This document shows positions 33,206-41,708 of a DNA stretch of 64,000 nucleotides, one piece after another. This DNA is from Bacillus sp. FJAT-22090 (GTDB lineage: Bacteria; Bacillota; Bacilli; Bacillales_A; Planococcaceae). The notes beneath the pieces were generated by a model. That model was not told the DNA's origin, ran no database searches, and was given only the letters and a program-made list of their open reading frames with translations. The stretch is taken from the NCBI RefSeq assembly GCF_001278755.1, contig NZ_CP012601.1:2790001-2854000 (forward strand). The letters run 5' to 3'. Made by a program: the position numbers and the translations under genes. How positions within the stretch are numbered: the stretch's first letter is position 1; each line of letters starts with the position of its first letter.

Positions 33206-34099
33206 TTGAAAAACGAACTAACTATACTATTTCCATCCATTCAAATTCTGTCCGAATATCCTACTGAATTAGAAGAAGAAGTGTATATTTTCCACAATCC
33301 GTATTTGAATAATTGGTTACAAATAAACAAATCGGAAGTCTCCCATCGTGAATATTCATTACTTGCATCTCTCTATTCAGAAGTAAGTATAGATCTATCA
33401 ACTAATCAAACAGTTTCCATGAAGTGGATGAATTTTCTACGTGGAGATGGTCTTGCTCCTGTAAAAACTGAAACTGATATTCGAGTCATTCAAATTCATT
33501 TTAAGAAAAATGTTAATGAAGCTGATTTAAAAGAAGCTGTTCATGTATTTTTTGGTGATGCTATGCAATTTGTTTTTGTTTCTTCTCAAAATGCGTTACT
33601 CATTGAGGAAAAGTCTTCATACATCCAAACTACGGAGGATTTTGCTTCTTTTATTACTGCACTTGAAAGTGATTTCTTTATAAAAGCAAAGTTATATATC
33701 GGGAAGTTTCACCAAACAAATATGCTATTTTCTGTTCATTTCTCTACAGAAAAAGAATGGTTTCAAAAAGGCATCTCCGCCAACCATGTGGAAAGAATTT
33801 ATACATTGGAAAATATTTTTCCCTTTAACTTGATTGAACAAATGTCAGAAGAAATGAAACATATTATTCGCAAAGAGATTCTCAATCCAATTGAATATGA
33901 TATGGAGTTACTACAAACAGTCCACCAATTTTTTGAAAACGGCTTTAATGCATCTGTCACAGCCAAGAAATTACATATTCACCGAAACACGTTCCATTAC
34001 CGTCTAACTAAATTTCAAGATATTACAGGAATATCCGTTCGTAGTTTCGACGGTGCCCTGATTGCTTATTGTGCAAGCTTAATTGCTAATAATCGTTAA
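33206..34099 (+). CDS. yxkF: PucR/CdaR-like regulator (YxkF-like) upstream of msmX
   Basis: 297 aa. The C-terminal ~55 residues form an HTH of the PucR/CdaR type (A-K-K-L-H-I-H-R-N-T-F-H-Y-R-L). The N-terminal part is unrecognised. TTG start at 33206, 10 nt after AAAGGAG; no better ATG is near. B. subtilis has yxkF directly before msmX, the same order as here, which is why I use the name. Probable transcription regulator, effector unknown. Confidence 0.7.
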   Translation: MKNELTILFPSIQILSEYPTELEEEVYIFHNPYLNNWLQINKSEVSHREYSLLASLYSEVSIDLSTNQTVSMKWMNFLRGDGLAPVKTETDIRVIQIHFKKNVNEADLKEAVHVFFGDAMQFVFVSSQNALLIEEKSSYIQTTEDFASFITALESDFFIKAKLYIGKFHQTNMLFSVHFSTEKEWFQKGISANHVERIYTLENIFPFNLIEQMSEEMKHIIRKEILNPIEYDMELLQTVHQFFENGFNASVTAKKLHIHRNTFHYRLTKFQDITGISVRSFDGALIAYCASLIANNR

Positions 34100-34209
34100 A
34101 TCAAAGTTGCACAATTTTCTATATTAATAATTGTGCATATCGTCCATACCATCTATCTTTCTCTATTGGTAACCTTAATGTAGAGATCAAATACTAAAGG
34201 GGTGCTTAT

Positions 34210-35307
34210 ATGGAGAAGTTAGTTCTTGATAATATTTTTAAAGTTTATGATGACGGTTCTACTGCAGTTTCCAATTTTAATTTACGTGTTCAGGATCAAG
34301 AGTTTATCGTTTTGGTTGGACCATCCGGCTGCGGAAAATCTACAACACTCCGGATGATTGCCGGTCTTGAAGAAATTACGACTGGTGAATTGCGAATCGA
34401 AGGCAAATTAATGAATGATGTCCCTCCAAAAGATCGTGATATCGCAATGGTATTTCAAAACTATGCACTGTATCCGCATATGAATGTCTACGATAATATG
34501 GCTTTCGGATTAAAACTTAGAAAGTTTTCAAAAGCTGAAATTGATCAGCGTGTAAAAAATGCAGCTGACATTCTTGGCCTGCAGCAACTATTAGATAAGA
34601 AGCCAAAAGCTCTATCTGGTGGTCAACGTCAGCGGGTAGCACTTGGTCGCGCAATTGTGCGTGATGCAAAATTATTCCTAATGGATGAACCATTATCTAA
34701 CCTTGATGCAAAACTGCGTGTTCAAATGCGTGCTGAAATTGCAAAATTACACCTTCGCCTGAAAACAACTACAGTTTATGTAACACATGACCAAACAGAA
34801 GCAATGACTATGGCATCACGTCTTGTCGTTATGAAAGATGGTTTCATACAACAAATCGGATCACCGAAAGAAGTGTATGAGAACCCAGAAAATGTCTTTG
34901 TAGGTGGATTTATTGGTTCACCAGCAATGAACTTTTTTGAAGGAAAAGTTAATAATGGTTATTTCAAGATTGGTGATTTTAATCTGAGAATTCCTGCGGA
35001 GAAATGGAACTTGCTTAATTCCCAAGGATTTGATGGGAAAATAGTTATATTAGGTGTAAGACCTGAACATATCTCTGGAGATACTGAAGCTCTCGCTCTA
35101 TTTCCTGACTCTATAGTAGATGCTGATATAGAAGTTTCCGAATTAACAGGGGCTGAACTTATGGTGTATTCATCTATTGCAAACCAACAATATGTAGCTA
35201 GAATAAATGCTGATGCTACAATGGAACCTGGTCAAAAAGTTAAACTCGCATTCGACTTAACTAGAGCCCACTTCTTCGATAAGGAAACAGAAAGTCGCAT
35301 TAGATAG
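34210..35307 (+). CDS. msmX: ABC transporter ATPase MsmX/UgpC type
   Basis: 365 aa sugar-importer ATPase. Walker A G-P-S-G-C-G-K-S-T (Lys43), Q-loop near 82, signature L-S-G-G-Q-R-Q-R (about 136-143), Walker B L-F-L-M-D-E-P-L-S-N-L-D and a C-terminal TOBE/MalK regulatory region (from about 240). No permease or binding-protein gene is adjacent; MsmX in B. subtilis serves several sugar importers encoded elsewhere. Start ATG 34210 behind AAAGGGGTG. Confidence 0.93.
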   Translation: MEKLVLDNIFKVYDDGSTAVSNFNLRVQDQEFIVLVGPSGCGKSTTLRMIAGLEEITTGELRIEGKLMNDVPPKDRDIAMVFQNYALYPHMNVYDNMAFGLKLRKFSKAEIDQRVKNAADILGLQQLLDKKPKALSGGQRQRVALGRAIVRDAKLFLMDEPLSNLDAKLRVQMRAEIAKLHLRLKTTTVYVTHDQTEAMTMASRLVVMKDGFIQQIGSPKEVYENPENVFVGGFIGSPAMNFFEGKVNNGYFKIGDFNLRIPAEKWNLLNSQGFDGKIVILGVRPEHISGDTEALALFPDSIVDADIEVSELTGAELMVYSSIANQQYVARINADATMEPGQKVKLAFDLTRAHFFDKETESRIR

Positions 35308-35315
35308 AAGTAAAG

Positions 35316-35352
35316 AAGGAGCCCTCATCTTGGATGTGGACTCCTCCTTTTT
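35316..35352 (+). terminator. msmX terminator
   Basis: Imperfect stem around AGGAG (35317-35321) / CTCCT (35341-35345) with inner CA/TG pairs and a long T run after it. Confidence 0.75.
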
Positions 35353-35361
35353 TTATGGACT

Positions 35362-35973
35362 TTAAATCTTCCAACGTTTTTCACGAAATAAAATTGCCAC
35401 ACAAAACATAGTAGCAGTAATCATGGAAGTACTTATAAGGGGTTTCTGTAAAACTAAATGTAACACGCAAAATAGCAATAAAAATAGAATTGCCAATCGA
35501 ATAGATTCTTTATATTTGAACATTAACAATGCTATGAAGAAAACGAGGGTTAATGTGAACCCAATTTGAAGAAGAGAAGAATTATTCAGAATAACTACTA
35601 AAACCGCGAAACTACTATAAAACGAGATAAAAGTAAAAATTAGAGCATTATTCAACGGAAACGGCTTTTGCTTCTTAAGAAGATAAAACATATAGAGAAT
35701 TATCCACGCTACTCCTATGTATACGCCTGTTCTAGCCCCTGAAAAATATAATATCATCCAAGGATGTTGGATAATCGTGGAGAAATCTGTTAATACAATG
35801 CTAAGTTTCCATACAACAATAAAAAGGAAAATCATATCACTAAATTGATTGGAAATTGCTTTACCGAATTTAACATATAGTATTAAAGCTGTAAGTATCG
35901 CTGCGAATACAAAGGCTAACCATGTCGAAGGAACTGTCATGGAAAAAACCCTATACCATTCCGTTGCAACCAA
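35362..35973 (-). CDS. Polytopic membrane protein, unknown function
   Basis: 203 aa with about six hydrophobic helices over its whole length and a basic C-terminus. Start TTG at 35973 is preceded by AAAGGAGG at 9 nt; no ATG fits. The F-S-G-A-R-T-G-V-Y-I-G-V segment (about 78-89) slightly recalls Lgt-like or prenyl-binding membrane proteins, too weak for a call. Convergent with msmX. Confidence 0.6.
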   Translation of the reverse strand: MVATEWYRVFSMTVPSTWLAFVFAAILTALILYVKFGKAISNQFSDMIFLFIVVWKLSIVLTDFSTIIQHPWMILYFSGARTGVYIGVAWIILYMFYLLKKQKPFPLNNALIFTFISFYSSFAVLVVILNNSSLLQIGFTLTLVFFIALLMFKYKESIRLAILFLLLFCVLHLVLQKPLISTSMITATMFCVAILFREKRWKI

Positions 35974-36012
35974 ATGCTCTAACCTCCTTTTTTATATTTA
36001 TTTTCATAGCAA

Positions 36013-36039
36013 AACTTGAAGCAATTTCTGCTTCAAGTT
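36013..36039 (-). terminator. TauE gene terminator
   Basis: Perfect 11-bp stem AACTTGAAGCA (36013-36023) / TGCTTCAAGTT (36029-36039), TTTT after it on the minus strand. Confidence 0.8.
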
Positions 36040-36045
36040 GCCCCT

Positions 36046-36822
36046 TTACAATATATCCATCCAAATTTTAATAGCAGTCGCTAAAATAAGCACCGCTAAA
36101 ATCATTTTAAGTATCTTTGTGTTCAAACGTTTCCCAAATTTTGCTCCTAGTGGCGCTGCAATAAGACTTGCAATGATCATAATGACTGCCGGAAAGTATT
36201 CTACTTGCCCCGTAGTAACTTTACCAATTGTAGCTCCAATTGATGATATAAAAGTAATCGCAAGACTTGTTGCAATGGTCATACGTGTAGGAATTTTTAG
36301 AACAACGAGCATGATCGGCACTAACAAAAATCCACCAGCTGCTCCTACAATCCCTGATCCAATACCTACAATAAATGAAAGCATAGCTGCTAATGGTTTG
36401 TTAAATGTTACTTGATCGAGCGGAATATCATCCACTTGTTTATTTGGGATGAACATCATAATTGCTGCAATTAATGCGAGTATACCATATACAATATTCA
36501 CACTTGCTTCCGATAAAGATTGGGAACTAAAACTACCAACAAAGCTCCCTACTAAAATAGCTCCTCCCATATAGACGATAAGAGATTTATTTAAATAACC
36601 GCCTTTACGATATGCCCATACACCAGCTATCGATGCAAAAAGTACCTGGACTGCGCTAATACCAGAAACTTCATGCGCTGTGAAAGCTACAAATCCGAAC
36701 ATTGGGGGAATATATAGTAGCATTGGGTATTTAATAATCGATCCACCTATACCAAGCATCCCTGAAATATATGAACCGATAAAGCCTATTAAAAAGATAG
36801 TAATAATCCATGCTATATCCAT
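36046..36822 (-). CDS. yrkJ: TauE/SafE-family sulfite/thiosulfate exporter-like permease (YrkJ-like)
   Basis: 258 aa with eight or so hydrophobic helices and the TauE repeats G[12 protein letters not shown] and [13 protein letters not shown]. Last gene of the sulfur cluster. In cst/yrk clusters this permease is thought to export sulfite or thiosulfate made by persulfide oxidation. A terminator after tusA (36842-36872) separates it partly from the upstream genes. Confidence 0.88.
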   Translation of the reverse strand: MDIAWIITIFLIGFIGSYISGMLGIGGSIIKYPMLLYIPPMFGFVAFTAHEVSGISAVQVLFASIAGVWAYRKGGYLNKSLIVYMGGAILVGSFVGSFSSQSLSEASVNIVYGILALIAAIMMFIPNKQVDDIPLDQVTFNKPLAAMLSFIVGIGSGIVGAAGGFLLVPIMLVVLKIPTRMTIATSLAITFISSIGATIGKVTTGQVEYFPAVIMIIASLIAAPLGAKFGKRLNTKILKMILAVLILATAIKIWMDIL

Positions 36823-36846
36823 TATTCTTACACTCCTATCTAAAAA

Positions 36847-36872
36847 AGGGAAGCTCTTTTTTTGGCCTCCCT
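36847..36872 (-). terminator. Terminator or attenuator between the TusA and TauE genes
   Basis: Stem AGGGAGGC (minus, 36872-36865) / GCTTCCCT (36854-36847), one G-U pair, then TTTTTT. Could reduce read-through into the permease gene. Confidence 0.7.
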
Positions 36873-36880
36873 CTCCATTT

Positions 36881-37114
36881 TTATGCTTTTTGAATCCAGA
36901 ATTTCAGAACGTCATCCTCTTCTTTTTGCTCTATAATCGTGTGTCCGCCTGAAGCCGCCCATGCTGGAATGTCTGCAACGGCTCCTTTGTCGGTAACATG
37001 TACTTCTAATATTTCGCCTGATTCAATAGTGTCTATAGCCTTTTTCGTACGAACGATTGGCATCGGGCAAGCTAATCCTTTTGCATCTAATAGTTTAGTA
37101 GAATACATATTCAT
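36881..37114 (-). CDS. yrkI: TusA-family sulfurtransferase (YrkI-like)
   Basis: 77 aa. Conserved sulfur-carrying Cys in G-L-A-C-P-M-P-I-V (about residues 13-21) and the C-terminal hydrophobic strand of the TusA fold. Carries sulfane sulfur as a Cys persulfide between partner proteins of the cluster. Confidence 0.92.
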   Translation of the reverse strand: MNMYSTKLLDAKGLACPMPIVRTKKAIDTIESGEILEVHVTDKGAVADIPAWAASGGHTIIEQKEEDDVLKFWIQKA

Positions 37115-37135
37115 CTCTCCCTTAATTATTTATTT

Positions 37136-38263
37136 TTACCGTACTGCACAACGGTTTGGACCGATTTCCATTTCTGTTTGTTCGTCACCTGAAGGGACAA
37201 TTTTCCCCATATTAACTTGACGAATTTCTTCGTATGCATTTGGCTGAGGAGGTAAATTATCCGTAACAATACTACGGAATTCTGTTTCATCCGTTATATT
37301 TAAACCATGGTTTTCTTCAAACAAATCGCCTAAACGTTTTGCCACTGTACCATCCTCGTTTAACTCATCGATAATCATAAAGTGTGCAGGTAATACGATT
37401 AACTCATTTGAAAGCTCACGATAACGACTATATAGAGTTTCACGGAGATCACCTACCCAGTCCTCTGCAAGACCCGCCAAATCAGGTCTTCCTATGGAAT
37501 CAATAAATAAGATATCTCCTGTTAATAAAAACTTATTATCTACAACAAATGATGTTGACCCAATTGTGTGTCCAGGTGAATACAGGGATTGAATGGCAAT
37601 CGTACTATCGCCAATTCTCACCTCTACTCCGTTTTCTAAAGGTGTGTAATCAAATACAACTTCCACTGCATCTTTTGGTGGCAAGTAATAAGTTGCACCA
37701 GTCTTTTCTGCAATATGACGTCCCCCAGAAATATGATCCGCATGTAAGTGAGTGTCAAATACATTTGTTATCTTCACGTTTTTACTTGCTGCAAAATCTG
37801 TAAATACATCTACCATCCGTGTTGCGTCAACAATTGCAGCTTCTCCATTTGAAATAATCATATAAGAAAGACACCCTTTACCTAATCTTACGAATTGGTA
37901 AAGCTCTCCCCCATTTTCAAGATTACTTACTTTTACTGGTTCTAGATATTCGCTCCACGTTTTCATACCACCCTCTAAGTATGCTGCATCACGCCCTGCA
38001 TCAGAAAGCATTTCTGCTACCATTATAGATGAGCCTTCCTTTGCACAAACAACTAATAAAGGTGTATCTGAAGGAATTTGCTGTAAAATATCTTCTACTC
38101 CATCCAATAATTCAAAGTATGGAATATTTAAATACTCAAATTTGTGACCTTCAATTTTCCAGTCAGCAAAAGCATCAGCATTCCGAACATCTAAAATAAA
38201 TAATCTTTCGTTCTTCATTACTTTCTTTGCTACTTGTTCTGCTGTCCATTTATTCAAAGTCAT
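37136..38263 (-). CDS. yrkH: Rhodanese plus metallo-beta-lactamase persulfide dioxygenase-like protein (YrkH-like)
   Basis: 375 aa. N-terminal rhodanese domain (1-108) with Cys73 in V-V-C-A-K-E-G-S-S, then a metallo-beta-lactamase domain with H172-L-H174-A-D176-H177, S-P-G-H-T near 226, G-D-I-L near 253 and P-A-H near 299. Related to persulfide dioxygenases (ETHE1/CstB) that oxidise persulfides to sulfite; here the rhodanese is N-terminal, as in YrkH, unlike S. aureus CstB. The ribosome site GGGGG overlaps an operator-like palindrome. Confidence 0.9.
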   Translation of the reverse strand: MTLNKWTAEQVAKKVMKNERLFILDVRNADAFADWKIEGHKFEYLNIPYFELLDGVEDILQQIPSDTPLLVVCAKEGSSIMVAEMLSDAGRDAAYLEGGMKTWSEYLEPVKVSNLENGGELYQFVRLGKGCLSYMIISNGEAAIVDATRMVDVFTDFAASKNVKITNVFDTHLHADHISGGRHIAEKTGATYYLPPKDAVEVVFDYTPLENGVEVRIGDSTIAIQSLYSPGHTIGSTSFVVDNKFLLTGDILFIDSIGRPDLAGLAEDWVGDLRETLYSRYRELSNELIVLPAHFMIIDELNEDGTVAKRLGDLFEENHGLNITDETEFRSIVTDNLPPQPNAYEEIRQVNMGKIVPSGDEQTEMEIGPNRCAVR

Positions 38264-38266
38264 TTA

Positions 38267-38284
38267 ATTACCCCCATAGGTATT
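38267..38284. promoter_or_regulatory. CstR operator-like palindrome 4
   Basis: ATTACC-N6-GGTATT, 4-21 bp before yrkH, overlapping its ribosome site. One mismatch from the AATACC/GGTATT arms. Confidence 0.6.
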
Positions 38285-38318
38285 ATTTTTAATAAAAATT
38301 TTTAAAGTGCTCTCCCTT

Positions 38319-38714
38319 TTAAAAAGTTAGTGTTGGTGATGCGTCTTTTGCGAACTCTAAAAAGGTCACTGCTCCGCCAACATCCATTCCATCTACAAAA
38401 TCTTCTTTCGTTAATCCCATAACATCCATTGTCATTTGACAACCAATAAATTTCACTCCAAGTTCTTGAGCCATTTCAACTAATTGCGGAATGCTTGGCA
38501 CATCGGACTTTGCAAATCCTTCTGCAATAGCTTCACGACCTTCTGGCATAGGTAGTGCCTGCATACCTTGGTTGTGAATCAAGTTCAATCCTTCAAATGT
38601 AAAGAAGATGGTAACTTCCTTTTCAGTGGCAGCTGCAGCTGTCGCTATATTAAATACTTTATATGCGTCGAATAGACCACCATTACTTGCGATAATCGCT
38701 ACTTTATTTGACAT
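38319..38714 (-). CDS. yrkE: DsrE/DsrF-like protein (YrkE-like)
   Basis: 131 aa DsrE-fold protein with conserved Cys in F-I-G-C-Q-M-T-M-D-V-M-G (near residue 93). The N-terminal strand K-V-A-I-I-A-S-N-G-G is typical of the YrkE/DsrE-type group. Probably takes part in sulfur relay with TusA and rhodanese. Between YrkF-like and YrkH-like genes, the order found in B. subtilis. Confidence 0.88.
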   Translation of the reverse strand: MSNKVAIIASNGGLFDAYKVFNIATAAAATEKEVTIFFTFEGLNLIHNQGMQALPMPEGREAIAEGFAKSDVPSIPQLVEMAQELGVKFIGCQMTMDVMGLTKEDFVDGMDVGGAVTFLEFAKDASPTLTF

Positions 38715-38731
38715 TGTTTATTCCTCCAAAT

Positions 38732-39289
38732 TTAAATTGATTTTTTAATAGCGCCTTTCCATTGGGTCATACCAGGTATTACGTTCCAGACATTTGTAAA
38801 ACCATTATCCGCTAATTTTTGTGCCGCTAAATCACTACGCTTACCTGTACGGCAAATAACATATATGGATTTATCTTTTTCTAGCTCGTTTATCCGCTCC
38901 TCCAATTCGCCCATTGGAATCGATTTCGCGCCTTCGATATGCCCAAAAGCATATTCTGCTTCTTCTCGGACATCTAAAAGTAAAGCTCCCTCTGAAACTT
39001 TTGTTAAAAGTTCGTCCAAATGAATGACTTGTTCATGTAACTTTTCCACAACCGTTTCGTTGGAACACTTACGGATATAATGCTTTAATACATCCCCATC
39101 CTCAACTGTCCCAAGATATTGGTGACCGACCGTTTCAGACCATGCTGCAATATCCGCTTTTGACCCTCGATCCGTTGCTACTACCTCGATTATTTGACCA
39201 TCTATCAAATCATTCATCGCTTTTTTAGTTTTAACAATAGGCATCGGACAAGCCAAGCCCTTAGCGTCTAAAGAATAGTCTACTTTCAT
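38732..39289 (-). CDS. yrkF: TusA-rhodanese fusion (YrkF/CstA-like)
   Basis: 185 aa. TusA domain (1-75) with G-L-A-C-P-M-P and a rhodanese domain (about 85-185) with active-site loop V-I-C-R-T-G-K-R-S (Cys near 147). Fusion of two persulfide carriers in one chain; CstA of S. aureus is a related multidomain sulfur transferase. An operator-like palindrome lies 16 bp upstream. Confidence 0.9.
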   Translation of the reverse strand: MKVDYSLDAKGLACPMPIVKTKKAMNDLIDGQIIEVVATDRGSKADIAAWSETVGHQYLGTVEDGDVLKHYIRKCSNETVVEKLHEQVIHLDELLTKVSEGALLLDVREEAEYAFGHIEGAKSIPMGELEERINELEKDKSIYVICRTGKRSDLAAQKLADNGFTNVWNVIPGMTQWKGAIKKSI

Positions 39290-39304
39290 CTTTTTCTCCC
39301 CCTA

Positions 39305-39322
39305 AATACCTGTAAGGGTATT
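39305..39322. promoter_or_regulatory. CstR operator-like palindrome 3
   Basis: AATACC-N6-GGTATT, perfect 6-bp arms, 16 bp before yrkF. Confidence 0.65.
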
Positions 39323-39341
39323 ATTTTTGATAAAATAATTT

Positions 39342-39638
39342 TTAGCGAACTTCACCTTCCCAAGCTAGCATTCCTCCAATCATATTTGTCACATCGTAAC
39401 CCTGACTTTCTAAGAACATGGTTGCTCGACCACTTCTTCCACCTGAACGGCAAACTACAATATATTGTTCTGATTTAGATAATTCTTGCAAACGAAATTC
39501 TAACAAACCAAGTGGAATATGAATAATATTAGCTATTTTACCAGCCTCTACTTCATCTACTTCACGAACATCAATTATATGAAGGTCTTCGCCATTTTCA
39601 AGTTTTTGTTCTACTTCTTTTGCTGTAATCTCTTTCAT
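39342..39638 (-). CDS. Single-domain rhodanese
   Basis: 98 aa. Start ATG 39638 follows GAGGAGG; the open frame continues upstream to 39755 but that part overlaps the previous gene in another frame. Active loop V-V-C-R-S-G-G-R-S-G (Cys near 64). Thiosulfate or persulfide sulfurtransferase. Confidence 0.88.
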   Translation of the reverse strand: MKEITAKEVEQKLENGEDLHIIDVREVDEVEAGKIANIIHIPLGLLEFRLQELSKSEQYIVVCRSGGRSGRATMFLESQGYDVTNMIGGMLAWEGEVR

Positions 39639-39652
39639 CTGATTTCCTCCTC

Positions 39653-39994
39653 TTAATGCCATGCACTCATGCCCCCACGGACATTTGTCACGCGCTCGTA
39701 TCCTAGCATCTTTAATTTTTTGCAAGCAGTATTGCTCCGCATACCACTCTGACAAATAACAACAATTTCTTTATCCTTTGGCAACTTTTCAAACGATGAA
39801 CCAAGTGGGATGTTTTTGAATTGTCGTATATTTTGTGCCTTATACTCAGAAGGAGTTCTCACATCAACAAATACTTTATCTTGATCGTTCAACATATTTT
39901 TCAACTCTGATGTAGAGATTGTTTTTACGCCTTTTGAAGGCATCAGTCTCCATGCAAAAAAACCAACAATTACAACAATAAAAACCCATTCCAT
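39653..39994 (-). CDS. Membrane-anchored rhodanese
   Basis: 113 aa. One N-terminal membrane helix (about residues 3-18) followed by a rhodanese domain with V-I-C-Q-S-G-M-R-S (Cys near 80). ATG 39994 lies 8 nt after AAAGGAGG. Probably handles sulfane sulfur at the membrane, facing the cytoplasm or cell wall (orientation not decided). Confidence 0.87.
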   Translation of the reverse strand: MEWVFIVVIVGFFAWRLMPSKGVKTISTSELKNMLNDQDKVFVDVRTPSEYKAQNIRQFKNIPLGSSFEKLPKDKEIVVICQSGMRSNTACKKLKMLGYERVTNVRGGMSAWH

Positions 39995-40027
39995 TTTCTT
40001 CACCTCCTTTAAAGCTTTCGACACCAA

Positions 40028-40045
40028 AATACCAACTAGGGTATT
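40028..40045. promoter_or_regulatory. CstR operator-like palindrome 2
   Basis: AATACC-N6-GGTATT, perfect arms, between the cstR terminator and the membrane rhodanese gene, 34 bp before its start. Confidence 0.65.
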
Positions 40046-40051
40046 ATTTCT

Positions 40052-40081
40052 TTTAAAAATAAAAGCCGTATATTATCGGCT
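40052..40081 (-). terminator. Short terminator at the end of cstR
   Basis: AGCCG/CGGCT stem (minus) overlapping the last codons and stop, then TTTTATTTTT. Suggests partial separation of cstR from the following genes. Confidence 0.6.
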
Positions 40082-40336
40082 CTTAACTACTAGGTTCATC
40101 GCTTCTTGAATTGCTGAATTTACTTTATCAGAATTACCTTCTGCGTTTTGTACACATTCTAATAGATTGTTACTTACTATTACACCAATGGTTCGGTCCG
40201 CTGCTGAACGAACTGCTGAAAGTTGAGTAACTACTTCTTTACAATCTTTCCCCTCTTCCATCATACGTAATATTCCTCGTAGCTGTCCTTCTATACGCTT
40301 AATCCGATTAATCGTTTTGGCATCATAAGACGACAT
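40073..40336 (-). CDS. cstR: CsoR/RcnR-family persulfide sensor (CstR-like)
   Basis: 87 aa all-helical repressor. Cys32 and Cys61 match the CstR persulfide-sensing Cys31/Cys60 pair, while Asn57 stands at the His position that binds copper in CsoR. It therefore fits CstR rather than a copper sensor; YrkD of B. subtilis is the like-placed protein. ATG 40336 is chosen: GGAGGGAGG lies 9 nt upstream. An operator is inside its own promoter. Confidence 0.88.
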   Translation of the reverse strand: MSSYDAKTINRIKRIEGQLRGILRMMEEGKDCKEVVTQLSAVRSAADRTIGVIVSNNLLECVQNAEGNSDKVNSAIQEAMNLVVKSR

Positions 40337-40393
40337 ATTAGAATTACCTCCCTCCAAAAAAGATGATCACCTTCTTGTCATGTTCTTAACACG

Positions 40394-40422
40394 ATAATAT
40401 ACCCCGTTAGGTATAATGTCAA
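40394..40422 (-). promoter_or_regulatory. cstR promoter with CstR operator 1 in the spacer
   Basis: TTGACA (40417-40422), exact 17-bp spacer and TATTAT (40394-40399) on the minus strand. The inverted repeat TATACC-N6-GGTATA (40398-40415) fills the spacer and touches the -10, ideal for autorepression. Confidence 0.8.
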
Positions 40423-40538
40423 CATATAAACTTCATTTTATATATACTTTCTTTTTTTGTTGCATGAAGTGCCAGTTAGCCGTATCATGTACAATTGTTA
40501 GTCTTCATAGGACATTCACAGAAAGTTAGGTGTGAAAA

Positions 40539-41423
40539 TTGAATAAAAAAGCATTTCTCTTGGCAATATTTACTGTATTTATATGGAGCTCATCATTCGC
40601 TTCGATAAGCGCCAGTCTTCAAGGAGGCTACTCTGCTGGTCACTTGATATTATTTCGTTTTATTATTGCTTCCTTTATATTTGTTATTCTAGCTTTTATA
40701 CCTCAAATGAGATTTAGTTTACCTAAAAAAGAAGATATATTACCCATTTTCGCTCTAGGTTGGATTGGAATTAGTATTTATCATGTCTGTGTAACATTCG
40801 GTCAATTGACTATCACTGCTGGTACTGCCGGTATGCTCATTGGTTCAGCACCTATTTTCACTACGATCATTGCTGTAGTTGTGTTAAAAGAACGAATCGG
40901 GACATTTGGATGGATAGGATTAGGGTTCGGGTTTAGCGGTATTACAATAATCGGCTTAGGAACTGGGGAATCATCTTTTGACATTTCTCCTGGTGTATTT
41001 TTAGTGATTATAGCTGCTTTAGCTACTTCCATCTTTTTTGTTTTCCAAAAATCTTTATTAACAAAATATACCCCGATCGAATTAACAGCGTATTTTACGT
41101 GGGCAGGGACTTTACCTTTTCTATTTTTTGCTCCTGGTCTTATAGAAGGTATACAGCATGCATCGCTTGAAGCTAACTTGTCATCCATTTATATAGGAAT
41201 TTTCCCTACGGCAATCGCATATCTTACGTGGGCATATGCATTGTCTCAAAGCAAAGCAAGTTCAGTTTCCAGCTTGCTCTATGCAGAACCCGTACTATCC
41301 ATTTTCATAGCTTGGATCTGGTTGCATGAATTACCGTCACCTCTATCTATTAGCGGAGGAATAATTGCCATTTCAGGCGTTCTAATCGTTCAATTGTTCG
41401 GTAGAAGGAATAAGAAAAAATAA
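40539..41423 (+). CDS. EamA/DMT-family transporter
   Basis: 294 aa with ten hydrophobic helices in two EamA repeats; A-x-x-W-S-S-S-F-A at the start (residues 10-22) and repeat 2 from about 148. Substrate unknown (amino acids, drugs or metabolites are typical). Start TTG 40539 with AGGTG a few bases upstream. Divergent from cstR but separated from the operator by over 100 bp. Confidence 0.83.
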   Translation: MNKKAFLLAIFTVFIWSSSFASISASLQGGYSAGHLILFRFIIASFIFVILAFIPQMRFSLPKKEDILPIFALGWIGISIYHVCVTFGQLTITAGTAGMLIGSAPIFTTIIAVVVLKERIGTFGWIGLGFGFSGITIIGLGTGESSFDISPGVFLVIIAALATSIFFVFQKSLLTKYTPIELTAYFTWAGTLPFLFFAPGLIEGIQHASLEANLSSIYIGIFPTAIAYLTWAYALSQSKASSVSSLLYAEPVLSIFIAWIWLHELPSPLSISGGIIAISGVLIVQLFGRRNKKK

Positions 41424-41432
41424 ATTAAATAA

Positions 41433-41467
41433 AAAGGTACCAGGATTATTATTCCATGGTACTTTTT
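41433..41467. terminator. Bidirectional terminator
   Basis: Stem AAAGGTACCA with TGGTACTTTT arms around 41433-41467; its loop holds the stop codon of the minus-strand gene. Confidence 0.75.
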
Positions 41468-41682
41468 TTACTTTTATCAATTCTATGATATTCAGAAATT
41501 TGAATGACTCGTACATCACTTGTATTCAACTCGTGGTAAATTCCCCTGCTATCTCGAAAGGATATATATTGATCTCGCTCACTTTGAATCAATTCCTCTG
41601 CCTGTTCTTGTGATTCCATATGGATGAACCTTCTAATATAATGGTCTTCCTCAAAGAAGTAAGTCACTTTAAATTCTTTCAC
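41449..41682 (-). CDS. Small conserved protein, unknown
   Basis: 77 aa, soluble, acidic N-terminal half and basic C-terminus. The pattern of strands (F-K-V-T-Y-F-F-E-E-D) followed by a helix (E-E-L-I-Q-S-E-R) suggests a small alpha-beta fold. No family recognised. It lies 26 bp downstream of cypC and may share its operon. Confidence 0.55.
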   Translation of the reverse strand: MKEFKVTYFFEEDHYIRRFIHMESQEQAEELIQSERDQYISFRDSRGIYHELNTSDVRVIQISEYHRIDKSKKSTME

Positions 41683-41708
41683 AGTTTTTCCCCTAACGTT
41701 TGGTAAGT

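Noticed and set aside
39639-39755. N-terminal extension of the rhodanese at 39342-39638
   Set aside because: Overlaps the preceding rhodanese gene in another frame; GAGGAGG supports the start at 39638.
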